A stretch of 64,000 nucleotides of DNA from Tistlia consotensis USBA 355 (GTDB lineage Bacteria > Pseudomonadota > Alphaproteobacteria > Kiloniellales > DSM-21159): the NCBI RefSeq assembly GCF_900177295.1, contig NZ_FWZX01000027.1:33765-97764 (forward strand), read 5' to 3'. The position numbers and the translations under genes were made by a program. The notes under the pieces were generated by a model. The model worked only from the letters and a program-made list of their open reading frames with translations. It searched no databases and was not told where the DNA came from. Of the stretch, positions 21,692-30,457 are shown piece by piece; positions within the stretch are counted from its first letter, which is position 1; every line of letters starts with the position of its first letter.

Positions 21692-23458
21692 TCAGGTCTC
21701 TTGGTAGAGCCAGTTGCGCACGATGCTGACCGCCTCTTCCGGATGCTTCTCGACGATCTCGCTGATCTTGCGGATCGACGAGGCGCGGACGCGGCCTTCG
21801 ACCTTGCTGATGTCGATCATCTGCTCGATGTCGTGCTCGCCGAGGCGGCCGAACTCGTCGGGCAGGCCGCCGCCGGTCTGGGTGGCGATCGCCGTCGAGC
21901 CGCGCCGTCCGCTGTCCGGCCCGCTCAGCAGGCCGGGCTGCCCGGACGGCCCGGTCAGGGCCGGCCGGCCGGCGCCGCCGGGACCGGCGATCGCGCCGCC
22001 CTGGGCCTCGCCGGCCAGCAGGCCGCCCATGTCGCCGGCGACGACCATCTGACGCTCCATCATGCGGCCGACCAGCGGGCGGATGACCAGCAGCAGGACC
22101 AGCACGGCGACGATGCCGAGCACCAGCATCTCCGCCATCCGCATGATCTGGCGCTGGTCGAAGCCGAGCAGGACGCCGTCCGGCGCCGGGGTGCCGACCG
22201 CGTCGCTGGTCGAGGCGAACTGCAGGTTGGCGATCTCCAGCGTGTCGCCGCGCGCCGTGTCGATGCCCGCGGCGTTCTTCGCCAGGGCGGCCAGCTTCTT
22301 GAGCTCGTCGGCGCTGCGCGGCTGGTAGACCATCTTGCCGGAGGCGTCGGGCGCGTAGGTGCCGTTGACCAGCACCGCGACGGTCAGCCGGCGGACGACG
22401 CCACTCTCGCGCACGTGGGTCTTCACCGTGCGGCTGATCTCGTAGTTGACCGTCTCCTCGGTGCGGTTCGTCGTCGAGGCGGTGCCGCTCGAGCCGAGCT
22501 GCGGCAGGTTGGCGTCGGGCAGGTTGCTGTTGACCGTGACCGCCTGCTCGCCGCCCTGGTTGTCCTTGGAGTTCTCCTCGACCGTCTGGGTCGAGCGCAC
22601 GACCTGGCCGTCCGGGTCGTAGATCTCGGAGTTCTCGGTGACCCGGTCGAAGTCGAGCTCGGCCGAGACCTCGGCGCGCACGTTGCCGACGCCGACCGAG
22701 CGCTCGAGCAGCTGCTCGATCTGGGTCGCGAGGCGGCCTTCCATGTTGGCACGCATCTCCTGGGCGTTGCCGGCCGAGAAGGCGTTGTCGCCGAAGCGGT
22801 TGCGGGCCAGCAGGTTGCCCTGGTCGTCGATGACCGCGACCTCGTCGGGCTGCATCTCGGGAACCGCGGCGGCGACCAGCTGCTGGATCGCGGCGACCTG
22901 CTCGGACGACAGGCGGCGCGCGCCCTGCATGGTCAGCACGATCGAGGCCGAGGGCTTGTTGCGCTCGCGGCTGAACAGCTCGCGCTGCGGCAGCACCAGG
23001 TGCACACGCGCCTGGTGTACGCCCTCGATCGAGCGGATGGTGCGCGCCAGCTCGCCCTCGAGCGCGCGCACGTGGTTGATGTTCTGCAGGAAGCTGGAGC
23101 TGCCCAGGCCCTCGGACTGGTCGAAGATCTCGTAGCCGATCGAGCCGCCGCTCGGCAGGCCCTTGCCGGCCATCTGCATGCGCACCCGCGCCACGTCCTC
23201 GGACGGCACCAGGATCCGCGTGCCGCCGCCAGCCAGCTGGTACTGCACGCCTTCGGCCTCGAGCTCGGTGACGATCTTCGAGCCCTCGGCGGGATCCAGG
23301 TCGCCATAGAGCAGCTGCATGTCCGGCGAGGTCATGCGGCCGGTGAAGTAGATGAAGAAGGCGAGGATCGCGGCCGCGACGCCGACCATCAGGCCGATGC
23401 GGAGCGGACCGAGACCGCGCAGGGTATCGAAGAAGCTGTTCACTGCCGGAGCGCCCAC
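21692..23458 (-). CDS. fliF: Flagellar MS-ring protein FliF
   Basis: 588 residues. One membrane helix near residues 15-40, the YscJ/FliF domain with [19 protein letters not shown], then [20 protein letters not shown] second helix lies near 445-470 ([20 protein letters not shown]), with a C-terminal FliG-binding tail. FliF is the platform on which the basal body is built. It heads a long run of same-strand genes to flhG, and is preceded by a CtrA box and an ftr-like palindrome. Confidence 0.96.
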   Translation of the reverse strand: MGAPAVNSFFDTLRGLGPLRIGLMVGVAAAILAFFIYFTGRMTSPDMQLLYGDLDPAEGSKIVTELEAEGVQYQLAGGGTRILVPSEDVARVRMQMAGKGLPSGGSIGYEIFDQSEGLGSSSFLQNINHVRALEGELARTIRSIEGVHQARVHLVLPQRELFSRERNKPSASIVLTMQGARRLSSEQVAAIQQLVAAAVPEMQPDEVAVIDDQGNLLARNRFGDNAFSAGNAQEMRANMEGRLATQIEQLLERSVGVGNVRAEVSAELDFDRVTENSEIYDPDGQVVRSTQTVEENSKDNQGGEQAVTVNSNLPDANLPQLGSSGTASTTNRTEETVNYEISRTVKTHVRESGVVRRLTVAVLVNGTYAPDASGKMVYQPRSADELKKLAALAKNAAGIDTARGDTLEIANLQFASTSDAVGTPAPDGVLLGFDQRQIMRMAEMLVLGIVAVLVLLLVIRPLVGRMMERQMVVAGDMGGLLAGEAQGGAIAGPGGAGRPALTGPSGQPGLLSGPDSGRRGSTAIATQTGGGLPDEFGRLGEHDIEQMIDISKVEGRVRASSIRKISEIVEKHPEEAVSIVRNWLYQET

Positions 23459-23524
23459 CGCTTCAGGGTTGTCGCGTCGCGCGGCACAACCGGCCCGCGC
23501 AGCGATACCCTAGGGCGCTTGGGG

Positions 23525-23540
23525 TAAAGGCGAGGTTAAC
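23525..23540 (-). promoter_or_regulatory. CtrA box upstream of fliF
   Basis: The minus strand reads TTAACCTCGCCTTTA, that is TTAA-N7-TTTA(C), one mismatch from consensus; read on the plus strand it is TAAA-N7-TTAAC. It ends 66 nt before the fliF ATG, the same distance range as the other CtrA boxes here. Confidence 0.65.
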
Positions 23541-23544
23541 CGGC

Positions 23545-23579
23545 GGAAAAAATTGCCTAGTAGCCCGGCAATTTTTTCC
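23545..23579. repeat. Perfect 13-bp AT-rich inverted repeat upstream of fliF
   Basis: GGAAAAAATTGCC (23545-23557) and its exact complement (23567-23579) flank 9 nt. It contrasts sharply with the GC-rich surroundings. The right arm forms part of the ftr-like palindrome at 23564-23582. Its position beside the CtrA box suggests a regulator site rather than a terminator, since the stem is AT-rich. Confidence 0.6.
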
Positions 23580-23582
23580 GGG
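23564..23582. promoter_or_regulatory. Putative FlbD (ftr-like) site at fliF
   Basis: CCCGGCAATTTTTTCCGGG is the CCCGGCA-N5-TGCCGGG palindrome with one mismatch. It lies 23 nt beyond the CtrA box relative to fliF. In Caulobacter FlbD represses fliF through an ftr site; the same logic is inferred here. Confidence 0.5.
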
Positions 23583-23637
23583 CCTCGCGGCTTCCGGAAG
23601 GGCGGTGGTCCGGCCGGGGCGGCGCGGGCCGCGCGGG

Positions 23638-23979
23638 CTACTCCGCGGCGGCCGCGCTGGAGCCGGCGGCCGGCCGGCGCCGGTAGTCCTGCAGGCGCGT
23701 CGTGCGCAGGCCGCGCAGGCCGTGCGACTCGATCAGGCGCTGCCAGGAGACGAACTCCTCGACCGACAGGGTATAGCGCCGGCAGGCCTCCTCGAGGGAG
23801 ATCAGGCCCGAGCGCACGCCGGCGACCACCTCGGCCTTGCGCCGGATCACCCAGCGCTTGGTGTCGGGCGGCGGCAGGTCGTCCAGCGACAGAGGCATGC
23901 CGTCGGGGCCGATCACGTGGGACGGCCGCTCCCGGTCGGTCTCCGCCAGGGCGTTCCTACCTGGAGTCTGCGAACTCAT
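23638..23979 (-). CDS. sciP: CtrA inhibitory protein SciP (DUF1153)
   Basis: 113 residues from ATG 23979, chosen for its GGAG site and because the CtrA box lies 66 nt upstream; an ATG at 24015 is possible. The core is the DUF1153 signature: GPDGMPLSLDDLPPPDTKRW, VIRRKAEVVAGVRSGLISLE, YTLSVEEFVSWQRLIESHG, GLRGLRTTRLQDYR. SciP binds DNA/CtrA and blocks CtrA-dependent transcription in swarmer cells of Caulobacter. It sits between flgE and fliF, as I recall for Caulobacter. Confidence 0.93.
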   Translation of the reverse strand: MSSQTPGRNALAETDRERPSHVIGPDGMPLSLDDLPPPDTKRWVIRRKAEVVAGVRSGLISLEEACRRYTLSVEEFVSWQRLIESHGLRGLRTTRLQDYRRRPAAGSSAAAAE

Positions 23980-24044
23980 CTGGCACTCCGCTACATGCAG
24001 TATCCATCTATCCACAGGCTACGAGGCGGGGGCTTAAAATTCTC

Positions 24045-24060
24045 TAAAATCAATGGTTAA
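24045..24060 (-). promoter_or_regulatory. CtrA box upstream of sciP
   Basis: The minus strand reads TTAACCATTGATTTTA: TTAA-N7-TTTT with the TTAACCAT half-site that CtrA sites often show. It lies 66 nt before the sciP ATG. SciP may thus be part of a feedback loop on CtrA. Confidence 0.6.
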
Positions 24061-24172
24061 GGGAGAAATTGCATAAAATGCCCGCAGGCCTTGCAGGGCG
24101 CGCCTCCGGCGACGGCCGAAGGCCCGCCGCGGGGACGACGGGCCGGAATGCCGGAGAGGCGAGGAAAAGCTC

Positions 24173-24208
24173 GACCCGGCCGCTACCCTCCTGGCGGTCG
24201 GCCGGGTC
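24173..24208 (-). terminator. Terminator after flgE
   Basis: A 10-bp stem (GACCCGGCCG / CGGCCGGGTC) with a 16-nt loop, followed on the minus strand by GAGCTTTTCC. It lies 54 nt past the flgE stop and separates the hook genes from sciP. Confidence 0.6.
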
Positions 24209-24261
24209 GGCGGGACCCCGGGTTTCACCCCGGAATCGGGCCGGACGAAGCAGCGATCGGA

Positions 24262-25524
24262 TCAGCGGCCGATCCGGATCAGCTCGTCCAGCATCTGGTC
24301 GGCCGTGGTGATGACCTTGGCGCTCGCCGAGTAGGCGCGCTGGGTCACGATCATGTTGGTGAACTCCTCGGCCAGGTCGACGTTCGAGGCCTCCAGGGCG
24401 CCCGGCGCGATCTTGCCGGCGCCGCCCGAGTTGGCGCCGGTCAGGGTCACGTCGCCCGAGTTGCTGGTCTGGATGTAGGCGTTGCCGTCGCGCGCGCCGA
24501 GCCCGTCGGGGTTGGAGAACTGCGCGACCGGGATCTTGTAGATGTCCTTGGTCTCGCCGTTGTCGAACAGCGCCGTGACGATGCCGTCCTCGCTGATCGT
24601 GACGCCGGAGTACTCGCCGAAGCGCACGCCGTTCTGCTCGATCTTGCCCAGCGAGAACTGGCCGGAGAACTGCGTGATGCCGCCGATCTCGCCGACCGTG
24701 CCGATGTCCATCGCGATCGTCGAGTTGGTGGCGCCGCCGGTCGTCCAGGTGATGCCGATGTTGGGCGCGGTGATCGCCGTCGGCACGCCGTTGCCGTCGA
24801 AGGTGATCGAGCCGGTGCCGCCCGAGGTCACGGTGCCGCTGGTCGTCGTCGTGCCGGCCAGCACCGGGTCGTTGACCGCATAGGTCCAGCTGTTGGAAGC
24901 GGCCTTGGTGAAGGTCAGGGTCATGTCGTGGGCGTTGCCCAGCGAGTCGTAGACCTGCACCGAGATGTCCTGGGTGTCGCCGACCGCTGCCGTCGAGGGC
25001 AGGTTGGCGCCGATCTGCGCCGTCGTCGTCGCGCTCGCCGTGCCCGACAGGTTGGCGATGTTGACGGTCTTCAGCGAAGACAGCACCGAGGTGTTGCCGA
25101 TCGGATTGCCGTTGCTGTCGAGCTGCCAGCCCTGCAGGTAGTAGCCGGCGGTGTTCTTCAGGTTGCCGCTGGCGTCGCGGGTGAACGAGCCGGCGCGGGT
25201 GAAGAGGTAGTCGTCGCCGAGGCCCGGGGTCGCGCTCTCGTTGACCACGAAGAAGCCGTTGCCGGAAATCGCGATGTCGGTGCCCGAGGCGGAGGACTGC
25301 AGCAGGCCCTGCTTCTCGAGCTGCTGGGCCGGCTTCGCCCGCACGCCGCCCGGCGTGTAGACGTCCTTGTTGATCGACTGGGTGACCAGCGTCGCGAACT
25401 GCGCCTGGGTCGACTTGTAGCCGACGGTGTTCACGTTCGAGATGTTGTCGGAGATCATCCCGAGTGCGCGGCTCTGGGCGTTCAGGCCCGAGACACCGGA
25501 GAACATCGCGCCGTAGATGGACAT
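24262..25524 (-). CDS. flgE: Flagellar hook protein FlgE
   Basis: 420 residues. The N-terminal rod/hook motif SGVSGLNAQSRALGMISDNI with NVNTVGYKS, the central DIAISGNGFFVVNE, and the C-terminal EFTNMIVTQRAYSASAKVIT with TADQMLDELIRIGR are all present. It polymerises into the hook joining rod and filament. Last gene of the fliK-flgD-flgE group. Confidence 0.96.
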   Translation of the reverse strand: MSIYGAMFSGVSGLNAQSRALGMISDNISNVNTVGYKSTQAQFATLVTQSINKDVYTPGGVRAKPAQQLEKQGLLQSSASGTDIAISGNGFFVVNESATPGLGDDYLFTRAGSFTRDASGNLKNTAGYYLQGWQLDSNGNPIGNTSVLSSLKTVNIANLSGTASATTTAQIGANLPSTAAVGDTQDISVQVYDSLGNAHDMTLTFTKAASNSWTYAVNDPVLAGTTTTSGTVTSGGTGSITFDGNGVPTAITAPNIGITWTTGGATNSTIAMDIGTVGEIGGITQFSGQFSLGKIEQNGVRFGEYSGVTISEDGIVTALFDNGETKDIYKIPVAQFSNPDGLGARDGNAYIQTSNSGDVTLTGANSGGAGKIAPGALEASNVDLAEEFTNMIVTQRAYSASAKVITTADQMLDELIRIGR

Positions 25525-25589
25525 GGTTCGCTTCTCCTGTTGGCGCGGCTCGGCCGCGCCCGTTTGCGAAGGGGCCTGCGGGCTGTGCG

Positions 25590-26267
25590 CTACGCGCTGG
25601 CCGGTTCGTGGATCGACTTGACCTGGTCGAGCGGGACGGCGGTGTCGCCGATCATCAGCTGCAGGATGCCGTCGATGGTCTGGACGCCGGTGACCGTGCC
25701 CGAGGTGTAGGTCGTCGCGTCGACCGTCTTGCCGTCGGCGTCGGCCGCCCGGACCTGGATGGTGTAGCTGCCGTCGGGCAGGGTGTTGCCGTTGTCGTCG
25801 GTGCCGTCCCAGACCAGGTCGTGGCGGCCGGCCTCGGTCGGGCCCGCGACCTTGCGGACGGTCTTGCCGCTGCTGTCGGTCAGCAGGATCTCGACCTTGT
25901 CGGCGGCCTTCGCCAGCTCGTAGCTGACCGGCGCGCTGCCGTTCGACAGGCCGACCTTGGTGCCTTCGCCCTCGATGCTCTTGCCGAGGAAGCCGACCGC
26001 CTGGGCGGCCTGGTTGGTGGTCTGGCCGGACAGCAGCTGGTCGAGCTTGTCGTTGGTCTTGATCTGCTGCTCGACGCCGCTGAAGCTGACCAGCTGGTCG
26101 GTGAACTTCGCGCTGTCCATCGGGTCGAGCGGGTCCTGGTTCTTCAGCTGCGTGGTCAGCAGCACCAGGAAGTTGTCGAAGGTGTCCGACAGGCTCTTGC
26201 CGCCGGCGATCGTGCTGTTCTGCGAGCTGCTGCTCGTCTGCGACTGGGTCGTGCTGCTGACGTCCAT
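25590..26267 (-). CDS. flgD: Hook cap / assembly protein FlgD
   Basis: 225 residues. The N-terminal third has the FlgD signature TFDNFLVLLTTQLKNQDPLD PMDSAKFTDQLVSFSGVEQQ. The C-terminal part is an Ig-like/FlgD_ig fold (GRHDLVWDGTDDNGNTLPDG). FlgD caps the growing hook and is then discarded. It follows fliK by 10 nt. Confidence 0.95.
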   Translation of the reverse strand: MDVSSTTQSQTSSSSQNSTIAGGKSLSDTFDNFLVLLTTQLKNQDPLDPMDSAKFTDQLVSFSGVEQQIKTNDKLDQLLSGQTTNQAAQAVGFLGKSIEGEGTKVGLSNGSAPVSYELAKAADKVEILLTDSSGKTVRKVAGPTEAGRHDLVWDGTDDNGNTLPDGSYTIQVRAADADGKTVDATTYTSGTVTGVQTIDGILQLMIGDTAVPLDQVKSIHEPASA

Positions 26268-26277
26268 GATCGTCTCC

Positions 26278-27771
26278 TCAGACCCGGATGTTCACGGCGC
26301 CGTCGTGCCGCGCATCGGCGCGCACCGGCTTCAGTTGCACCTCGCCGCCATCGGTCGGCGCGTCGTTGCGGCCCTGGGGCGTGCTCGGCATCTGCTGGGC
26401 GAAGCCCTGGCCCGAGCGCTGCTGCTGGCCGCCGCCCCGCAGGTCGAAGCTGATCGAGTTGCCGTCGGTCTGCAGGCCGGCGTTCTGCAGCGCCCGCTCG
26501 AGGCCGCGGCTGTCCCGCTGCAGGAGGTCCATGGTGTCCTTGCGCTCGGCGTGCAGCACCGCGCGGACCGGTCCGTCGCCGCCGAGGTCGAGCTTGATGT
26601 CGACCCGCCCGAGCTCGGCCGGATGGAGCTGGATGGTCAGGCGGTCCTTGCCGAGCGAGAGCGCCTTGTGCATCTGCACGGCGACCTGGTCGGCGAGCGG
26701 CGCCTGGGCGGGCGGCGTCGGGGTGGCGGGGGCCGTGGCGGCCGCCGTCTGGGGAGCCTGGACGCGGGCCGCGTCGGCGCCGGCGGGCAGCAGGATGTCG
26801 CTGCCGCTGGCGGGCTGCAGCACCTGCGTCTTGCCGCCCGGGCCCTGATCCTGGCTGTTGGCGGCGGCCCCGTCGACGAGGCCGGCGAAGGCCTTGGCGG
26901 CGAGTCCGTCGGCACCCTTTGCTGCGGCCTGCGGCCCGGCCTTGTGCGCCTCGGCGGCCGCGGAGCCCTGGCTGCCGGCCTGGCCCGACGGGTCGGCCTG
27001 GCCCGAGCCGCTGGGCGAGGCGGCAAGGCTGGCGGCCAGCGCGGTGTTGCCCGAAAGCGCGGCGCGCGGCGGCTGGGATGCGGTATCGAGCCGGACCTGG
27101 GCGCGCGGCGAGCCGTCCTGGCCGGGCAGGCGGAAGCTGCCGGCGGCCGCGGCCGGCGCCGAAGCGGCGGCGGCCTGCTGCAGCGCCTGGCCGGCGGCTT
27201 GCTGGAGGGGCTGGCCCGGGGCCTGGCCGGTGGCCTGGCGGGCGGTTTCGAGGCCGGCGCCCGTCTGGATCGGTGCCGCCTGGGCCGCGCCCGCCTGCTG
27301 GCCGGCGAGCGGCTGCTGGGCCGGCGGCTGCGCGGCCTGCTGCGCGGCGCCCGCGGCCTGCGTCTGCGCCGGCTGGCCGGCCTGTCCGGCCGCCTCGCCT
27401 GCAGCCTGGGCGGCCTCCGCCGCGTCCGCCTTGCCGTCGTCCTTGTGCTTCGGCTTGGGCGTGGCACTGCCGGCGGCCTCGGCAGCGGCGGCGCCGCTGC
27501 GGTCGTCGTTCTGGGCGTCGCTCTTGGCGTCGTTCTTCTTCGAGTCCGCCTTGCGGTCGCCCGTCCGGTCGTGCCGGGTCGATGCGTCTGCAGCGGCGGT
27601 GTCGTCCCGCCCGTCGTCCTGGCGCGGCTGCTTCGCCGGCGCCGGCGTGTCCGTGCTCTTCCCGGCCATCGTGCCGAGCAGGGCGGCGAAGCCCTTGTCG
27701 CTCGAGGACTTGCCGGACTCGGCGCGGTCCTGGGGACGGGGAGTGGAGGCGGGGACGGCCTGGATGTCCAT
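26278..27771 (-). CDS. fliK: Hook-length control protein FliK
   Basis: 497 residues. The first ~360 are a low-complexity Ala/Gln/Pro/Lys-rich ruler (many AAGQA, PAQ motifs). The C-terminal Flg_hook domain is clear: DRLTIQLHPAELGRVDIKLD and AERKDTMDLLQRDSRGLERA. It measures the hook and switches FlhB specificity to filament proteins. The start at 27771 is the first in-frame ATG. It heads flgD-flgE and lies 94 nt behind a fliS paralogue. Confidence 0.93.
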   Translation of the reverse strand: MDIQAVPASTPRPQDRAESGKSSSDKGFAALLGTMAGKSTDTPAPAKQPRQDDGRDDTAAADASTRHDRTGDRKADSKKNDAKSDAQNDDRSGAAAAEAAGSATPKPKHKDDGKADAAEAAQAAGEAAGQAGQPAQTQAAGAAQQAAQPPAQQPLAGQQAGAAQAAPIQTGAGLETARQATGQAPGQPLQQAAGQALQQAAAASAPAAAAGSFRLPGQDGSPRAQVRLDTASQPPRAALSGNTALAASLAASPSGSGQADPSGQAGSQGSAAAEAHKAGPQAAAKGADGLAAKAFAGLVDGAAANSQDQGPGGKTQVLQPASGSDILLPAGADAARVQAPQTAAATAPATPTPPAQAPLADQVAVQMHKALSLGKDRLTIQLHPAELGRVDIKLDLGGDGPVRAVLHAERKDTMDLLQRDSRGLERALQNAGLQTDGNSISFDLRGGGQQQRSGQGFAQQMPSTPQGRNDAPTDGGEVQLKPVRADARHDGAVNIRV

Positions 27772-27865
27772 CGTGGATCGCTCGTCAGTTGGGACGCGTC
27801 GACCGTCCTGGCCGATCGCGTGGAAACTACCTGTCGGATCGCGTGCCCGGGCGGAACCCGGCGGC

Positions 27866-28264
27866 TCAGGCCGCCGGGCTCACCGGGCTGCCGGCCTCGA
27901 TCTGGCGATCGAGCTCGTGCCAGGAGTCGCGCAGCGGCAGCAGCAGCCGGATGGCGTCCTCGGCGGTCTCGACGTCGTTGTAGACGTTGATGCGCTGCAG
28001 CCGCGGGATCAGGAAGCTGTAGAGCCGGCCGAGGTTGTCCGCGACCTCGCCGCCCTGCTCGTGGTCGAGGCAGAGGTAGAGGGTGGCGAGCAGCTCGCTG
28101 GCGCTGTTGACCGCGTTGCAGCGGGCCTCGATGTCCTTGCGGTGGATCGCCTGGATCGAGGCGCGCAGAGCGCCGATCGTCTCGTCGTAGAGCGTGACGA
28201 CCAGCCGGCTCGGCGGCAGGGACAGCAGCTCCTCGCTGCGCAGGGGGGTGGCGTCCATGGCCAT
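27866..28264 (-). CDS. fliS: FliS-type flagellin chaperone (paralogue 2)
   Basis: 132 residues. It aligns by eye along its whole length with the FliS at 29934-30410: SRLVVTLYDETIGALRASIQ, RKDIEARCNAVNSASELLAT, LYLCLDHEQGGEVADNLGRL and the shared DSWHELD near the end. FliS holds the C-terminus of flagellin for export. It is encoded 75 nt after flagellin gene 1, perhaps serving that flagellin. Confidence 0.85.
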   Translation of the reverse strand: MAMDATPLRSEELLSLPPSRLVVTLYDETIGALRASIQAIHRKDIEARCNAVNSASELLATLYLCLDHEQGGEVADNLGRLYSFLIPRLQRINVYNDVETAEDAIRLLLPLRDSWHELDRQIEAGSPVSPAA

Positions 28265-28339
28265 GACGGTTCTCCTTCGGGGACCTGGCGGGACGGCTCG
28301 CCGACCGGGTTGGCGGTCAGCCCTCCGTCCGGACGGTGG

Positions 28340-29500
28340 TTACTGGAAGAGCTTCATCAGGCTCTGCGGCAGCTGGTTGGCCTGTGCCAGCATCGACACG
28401 CCGGCCTGCACCAGGATCTGCTTCGAGGTGAAGTTCGACATCTCCGACGCGACGTCGAGGTCGAGCAGGGCCGAACGGGCCGACTCGGTGTTCTCGACGG
28501 TGGTCGCGATGTTGGCCGAGGCGAACTCGATGCGGTTCTGGCTGGCACCGAGCAGGGCCCGGTTCTGCGCCAGGGCGTCGATCGCCGTCGAGACCTGGCC
28601 GATCGCCGCGTCGGCGTTCGACTGGGTGTCGATCGTCGCGGTGTCGAGGCCGGAGGCCAGGTCGGCCGTCTTCGCCGAGGCCAGGTTGATCGTCACCGAG
28701 TCGGAGGCGTCGACGCCGGTGCCGACCTTGAACTCCAGGGACAGCGAGCTCGAGGTGCCGCCGCTGACCAGGAACTTGTTGTTCGCCGAGATGTCGGTGG
28801 TGTCGTCGAACTGCGAGTTCAGCTGGATCGTCAGGCCGGCGCCCTGGATCACCACGTCCCGGAAGTTGCCGGGGGTGGGAGCCGACAGGCCGGCCTCGGA
28901 GGTGTAGGAGATGCCGGTGACGTCGTTGGTGACCGTGAACTGGTCGGTCGTCGAGTTGTAGGCGACGGTGACCGAGTCGGTGGCCGAGAAGGCGCCGGTG
29001 TTGCTCGAGAAGGCGAACTGCTCGATGCCGTCGTTCTGGCCGATGTTCGCGCCCAGGGTGCCGGCGGAGAAGCTGTTCGAGCCGTTCAGCAGCTTGGTGC
29101 TGTTGAAGTCGGTGTCGTCGGCGATACGGTCGATTTCCGAGCGCAGCGCCGTGAACTCCTGGTTCAGCATGCCGCGCTCGGTGTCCGACAGCTGGCCCGA
29201 GCTGGCCTGGACGGACAGCGACTTCATGCGCACCAGGATGTCGCTGATGCGGCTCATCGCACCGTCGGCGATCTGCAGCATCGAGACGGCCTGGCCGGCG
29301 TTGACCTGGGCCTGCTGCAGGGCGCTGACCTCGGCCTTCAGGCGCGAGCCGATGGCCAGCGAGGCGGCGTCGTCCTTGGCGGACAGCACGCGGGTGCCGG
29401 CCGACAGCTTGGCGACGGAGTTCGACGCTTCCATGTCGGACATCGCCAGGTGGCGATGCGCGACGTTGGCCGCGAAGTTTGAAATGACGTTGAGAGGCAT
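28340..29500 (-). CDS. fliC: Flagellin (copy 1)
   Basis: 386 residues with classical D0/D1 ends: SVAKLSAGTRVLSAKDDAAS, LAIGSRLKAEVSALQQAQVN and C-terminal FTSKQILVQAGVSMLAQANQ LPQSLMKLFQ. The central variable part is short. It starts MPLNVISNF with AAGGAG upstream. A sigma-54 element sits ~155 nt upstream, giving a 5' leader of roughly 140 nt. It is the same length as flagellin 2 (33424-34584) and very similar, including long identical DNA in the middle. Confidence 0.97.
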   Translation of the reverse strand: MPLNVISNFAANVAHRHLAMSDMEASNSVAKLSAGTRVLSAKDDAASLAIGSRLKAEVSALQQAQVNAGQAVSMLQIADGAMSRISDILVRMKSLSVQASSGQLSDTERGMLNQEFTALRSEIDRIADDTDFNSTKLLNGSNSFSAGTLGANIGQNDGIEQFAFSSNTGAFSATDSVTVAYNSTTDQFTVTNDVTGISYTSEAGLSAPTPGNFRDVVIQGAGLTIQLNSQFDDTTDISANNKFLVSGGTSSSLSLEFKVGTGVDASDSVTINLASAKTADLASGLDTATIDTQSNADAAIGQVSTAIDALAQNRALLGASQNRIEFASANIATTVENTESARSALLDLDVASEMSNFTSKQILVQAGVSMLAQANQLPQSLMKLFQ

Positions 29501-29654
29501 AGCCGGGGTCTCCTTGAGGTATCAGCCGAAAGAAGCGGACCATGGCGTCGGCGGAAGGCCGGGCTGCGGTCTGCGGTTCTTTCTCCTCTTCGCTTCTCTT
29601 CAGCTCTCGTCGCCGTCCTCGCGCTTACCTGGCACGGTCCGGCGACCCTCTTTC

Positions 29655-29670
29655 AGCAACCGCCGTGCCA
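29655..29670 (-). promoter_or_regulatory. sigma-54 -24/-12 element of flagellin 1
   Basis: The minus strand reads TGGCACGGCGGTTGCT, a perfect match to TGGCACG-N4-TTGCW. The rest of the 433-nt gap (29501-29933) holds the leader, the ftr-like site at 29756, isolated TTGCCGGG half-sites near 29789 and 29825, and the fliS terminator. Confidence 0.85.
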
Positions 29671-29755
29671 GTTGCCGAAATCCTCCATAACTCATTGAAA
29701 ATACAGCGATAAAAAATCACCCCCTGGCTTTCCGGAGCACTCTTTGGGGGGCTGT

Positions 29756-29770
29756 CGGCAGTTTGTGCCC
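29756..29770. promoter_or_regulatory. Putative FlbD (ftr-like) site of flagellin 1
   Basis: CGGCAGTTTGTGCCC, one mismatch from CGGCA-N5-TGCCG, starts 86 nt upstream of the -24 element. Two further half-sites follow. Confidence 0.45.
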
Positions 29771-29879
29771 GGTCGGGGTGGCGAGTCTTGCCGGGCGGAA
29801 TCGGCCCGTCGACCGGGTCAAGTTTGCCGGGTGGCCGGACGGCCGGGACGGCGCGGCGGACGCGGCGCGCATGCAGAAA

Positions 29880-29905
29880 GGGCCCCGCTCGCGAGAGCGG
29901 GGCCC
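29880..29905 (-). terminator. Terminator after fliS
   Basis: A perfect 11-bp stem GGGCCCCGCTC with a 4-nt loop, followed on the minus strand by TTTCTGC. It ends the flaG-fliD-fliS run. Confidence 0.75.
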
Positions 29906-29933
29906 CGGGTCCGGTCGGGCGAAGGAAGGCGGA

Positions 29934-30410
29934 TCAGGCGGAGACGTAGACCTGGCGAGTCGGCGCGCCGGCCGCCTGGTCCTGCTTGGCGGGAGCCGCG
30001 GCGCCGTAGACGCCGGCCGCCGGCGCCGGCCGGCCCGGCGTGCCCTGCTGGGCGAGCTCGTGCCAGGAACGGCGCAGCGGCTCGAGCAGCCGGATCACGT
30101 CCTGGGCGGCCTGGGCGTCGTTCTTGAAGTCGACCTCGGGCAGCTTGCGCAGCACGAAGGAGTAGAGCTCCTTCAGGTTGGCGGCGATCTCGCCGCCGCG
30201 CTCGACGTCCAGGGTCATGTAGAGATGGAAGACGATCTCGGTCGCGCGCTTGTTGGAGCGGCAGCGTGCCTCGATGTCGCCGCGCCCGATCGCCTCGGCG
30301 GCCTCCTTCAGCGAGCCGATCGCCCGGTCGAACAGCATGGCGACCAGCTTCGCCGGCGAGGCGGTCATGATCTGCTGTGTCTGGTAGGTCTTCGCGGCTG
30401 AGCTGTTCAC
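29934..30410 (-). CDS. fliS: Flagellin export chaperone FliS
   Basis: 158 residues. The four-helix FliS core spans residues ~5-125 (YQTQQIMTASPAKLVAMLFD, IGRGDIEARCRSNKRATEIV, LDVERGGEIAANLKELYSFV, LLEPLRRSWHELAQQ), with a Pro/Ala-rich tail. It binds flagellin C-termini and prevents premature polymerisation. It follows fliD by 47 nt. One of two paralogues in the window. Confidence 0.93.
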   Translation of the reverse strand: MNSSAAKTYQTQQIMTASPAKLVAMLFDRAIGSLKEAAEAIGRGDIEARCRSNKRATEIVFHLYMTLDVERGGEIAANLKELYSFVLRKLPEVDFKNDAQAAQDVIRLLEPLRRSWHELAQQGTPGRPAPAAGVYGAAAPAKQDQAAGAPTRQVYVSA

Positions 30411-30457
30411 GACGCTCTCCCTGGTCCTGGCGAGGCTCTGAGGCTAGAGGCCAAGGG

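Noticed and set aside
23545..23579. Perfect inverted repeat as a terminator of sciP
   Set aside because: Stem is AT-rich, no T-tract on the right side, and it overlaps regulator-like half-sites; listed as a regulatory repeat instead.
28265..28339. Terminator between flagellin 1 and fliS2
   Set aside because: Only a short CCGTCCGGACGG palindrome and weak pairings, no T-run; not convincing.
29639..29656. TGGCACGGTCCGGCGA on the plus strand as a sigma-54 promoter
   Set aside because: The -12 half is missing (GGCGA) and no plus-strand gene follows.
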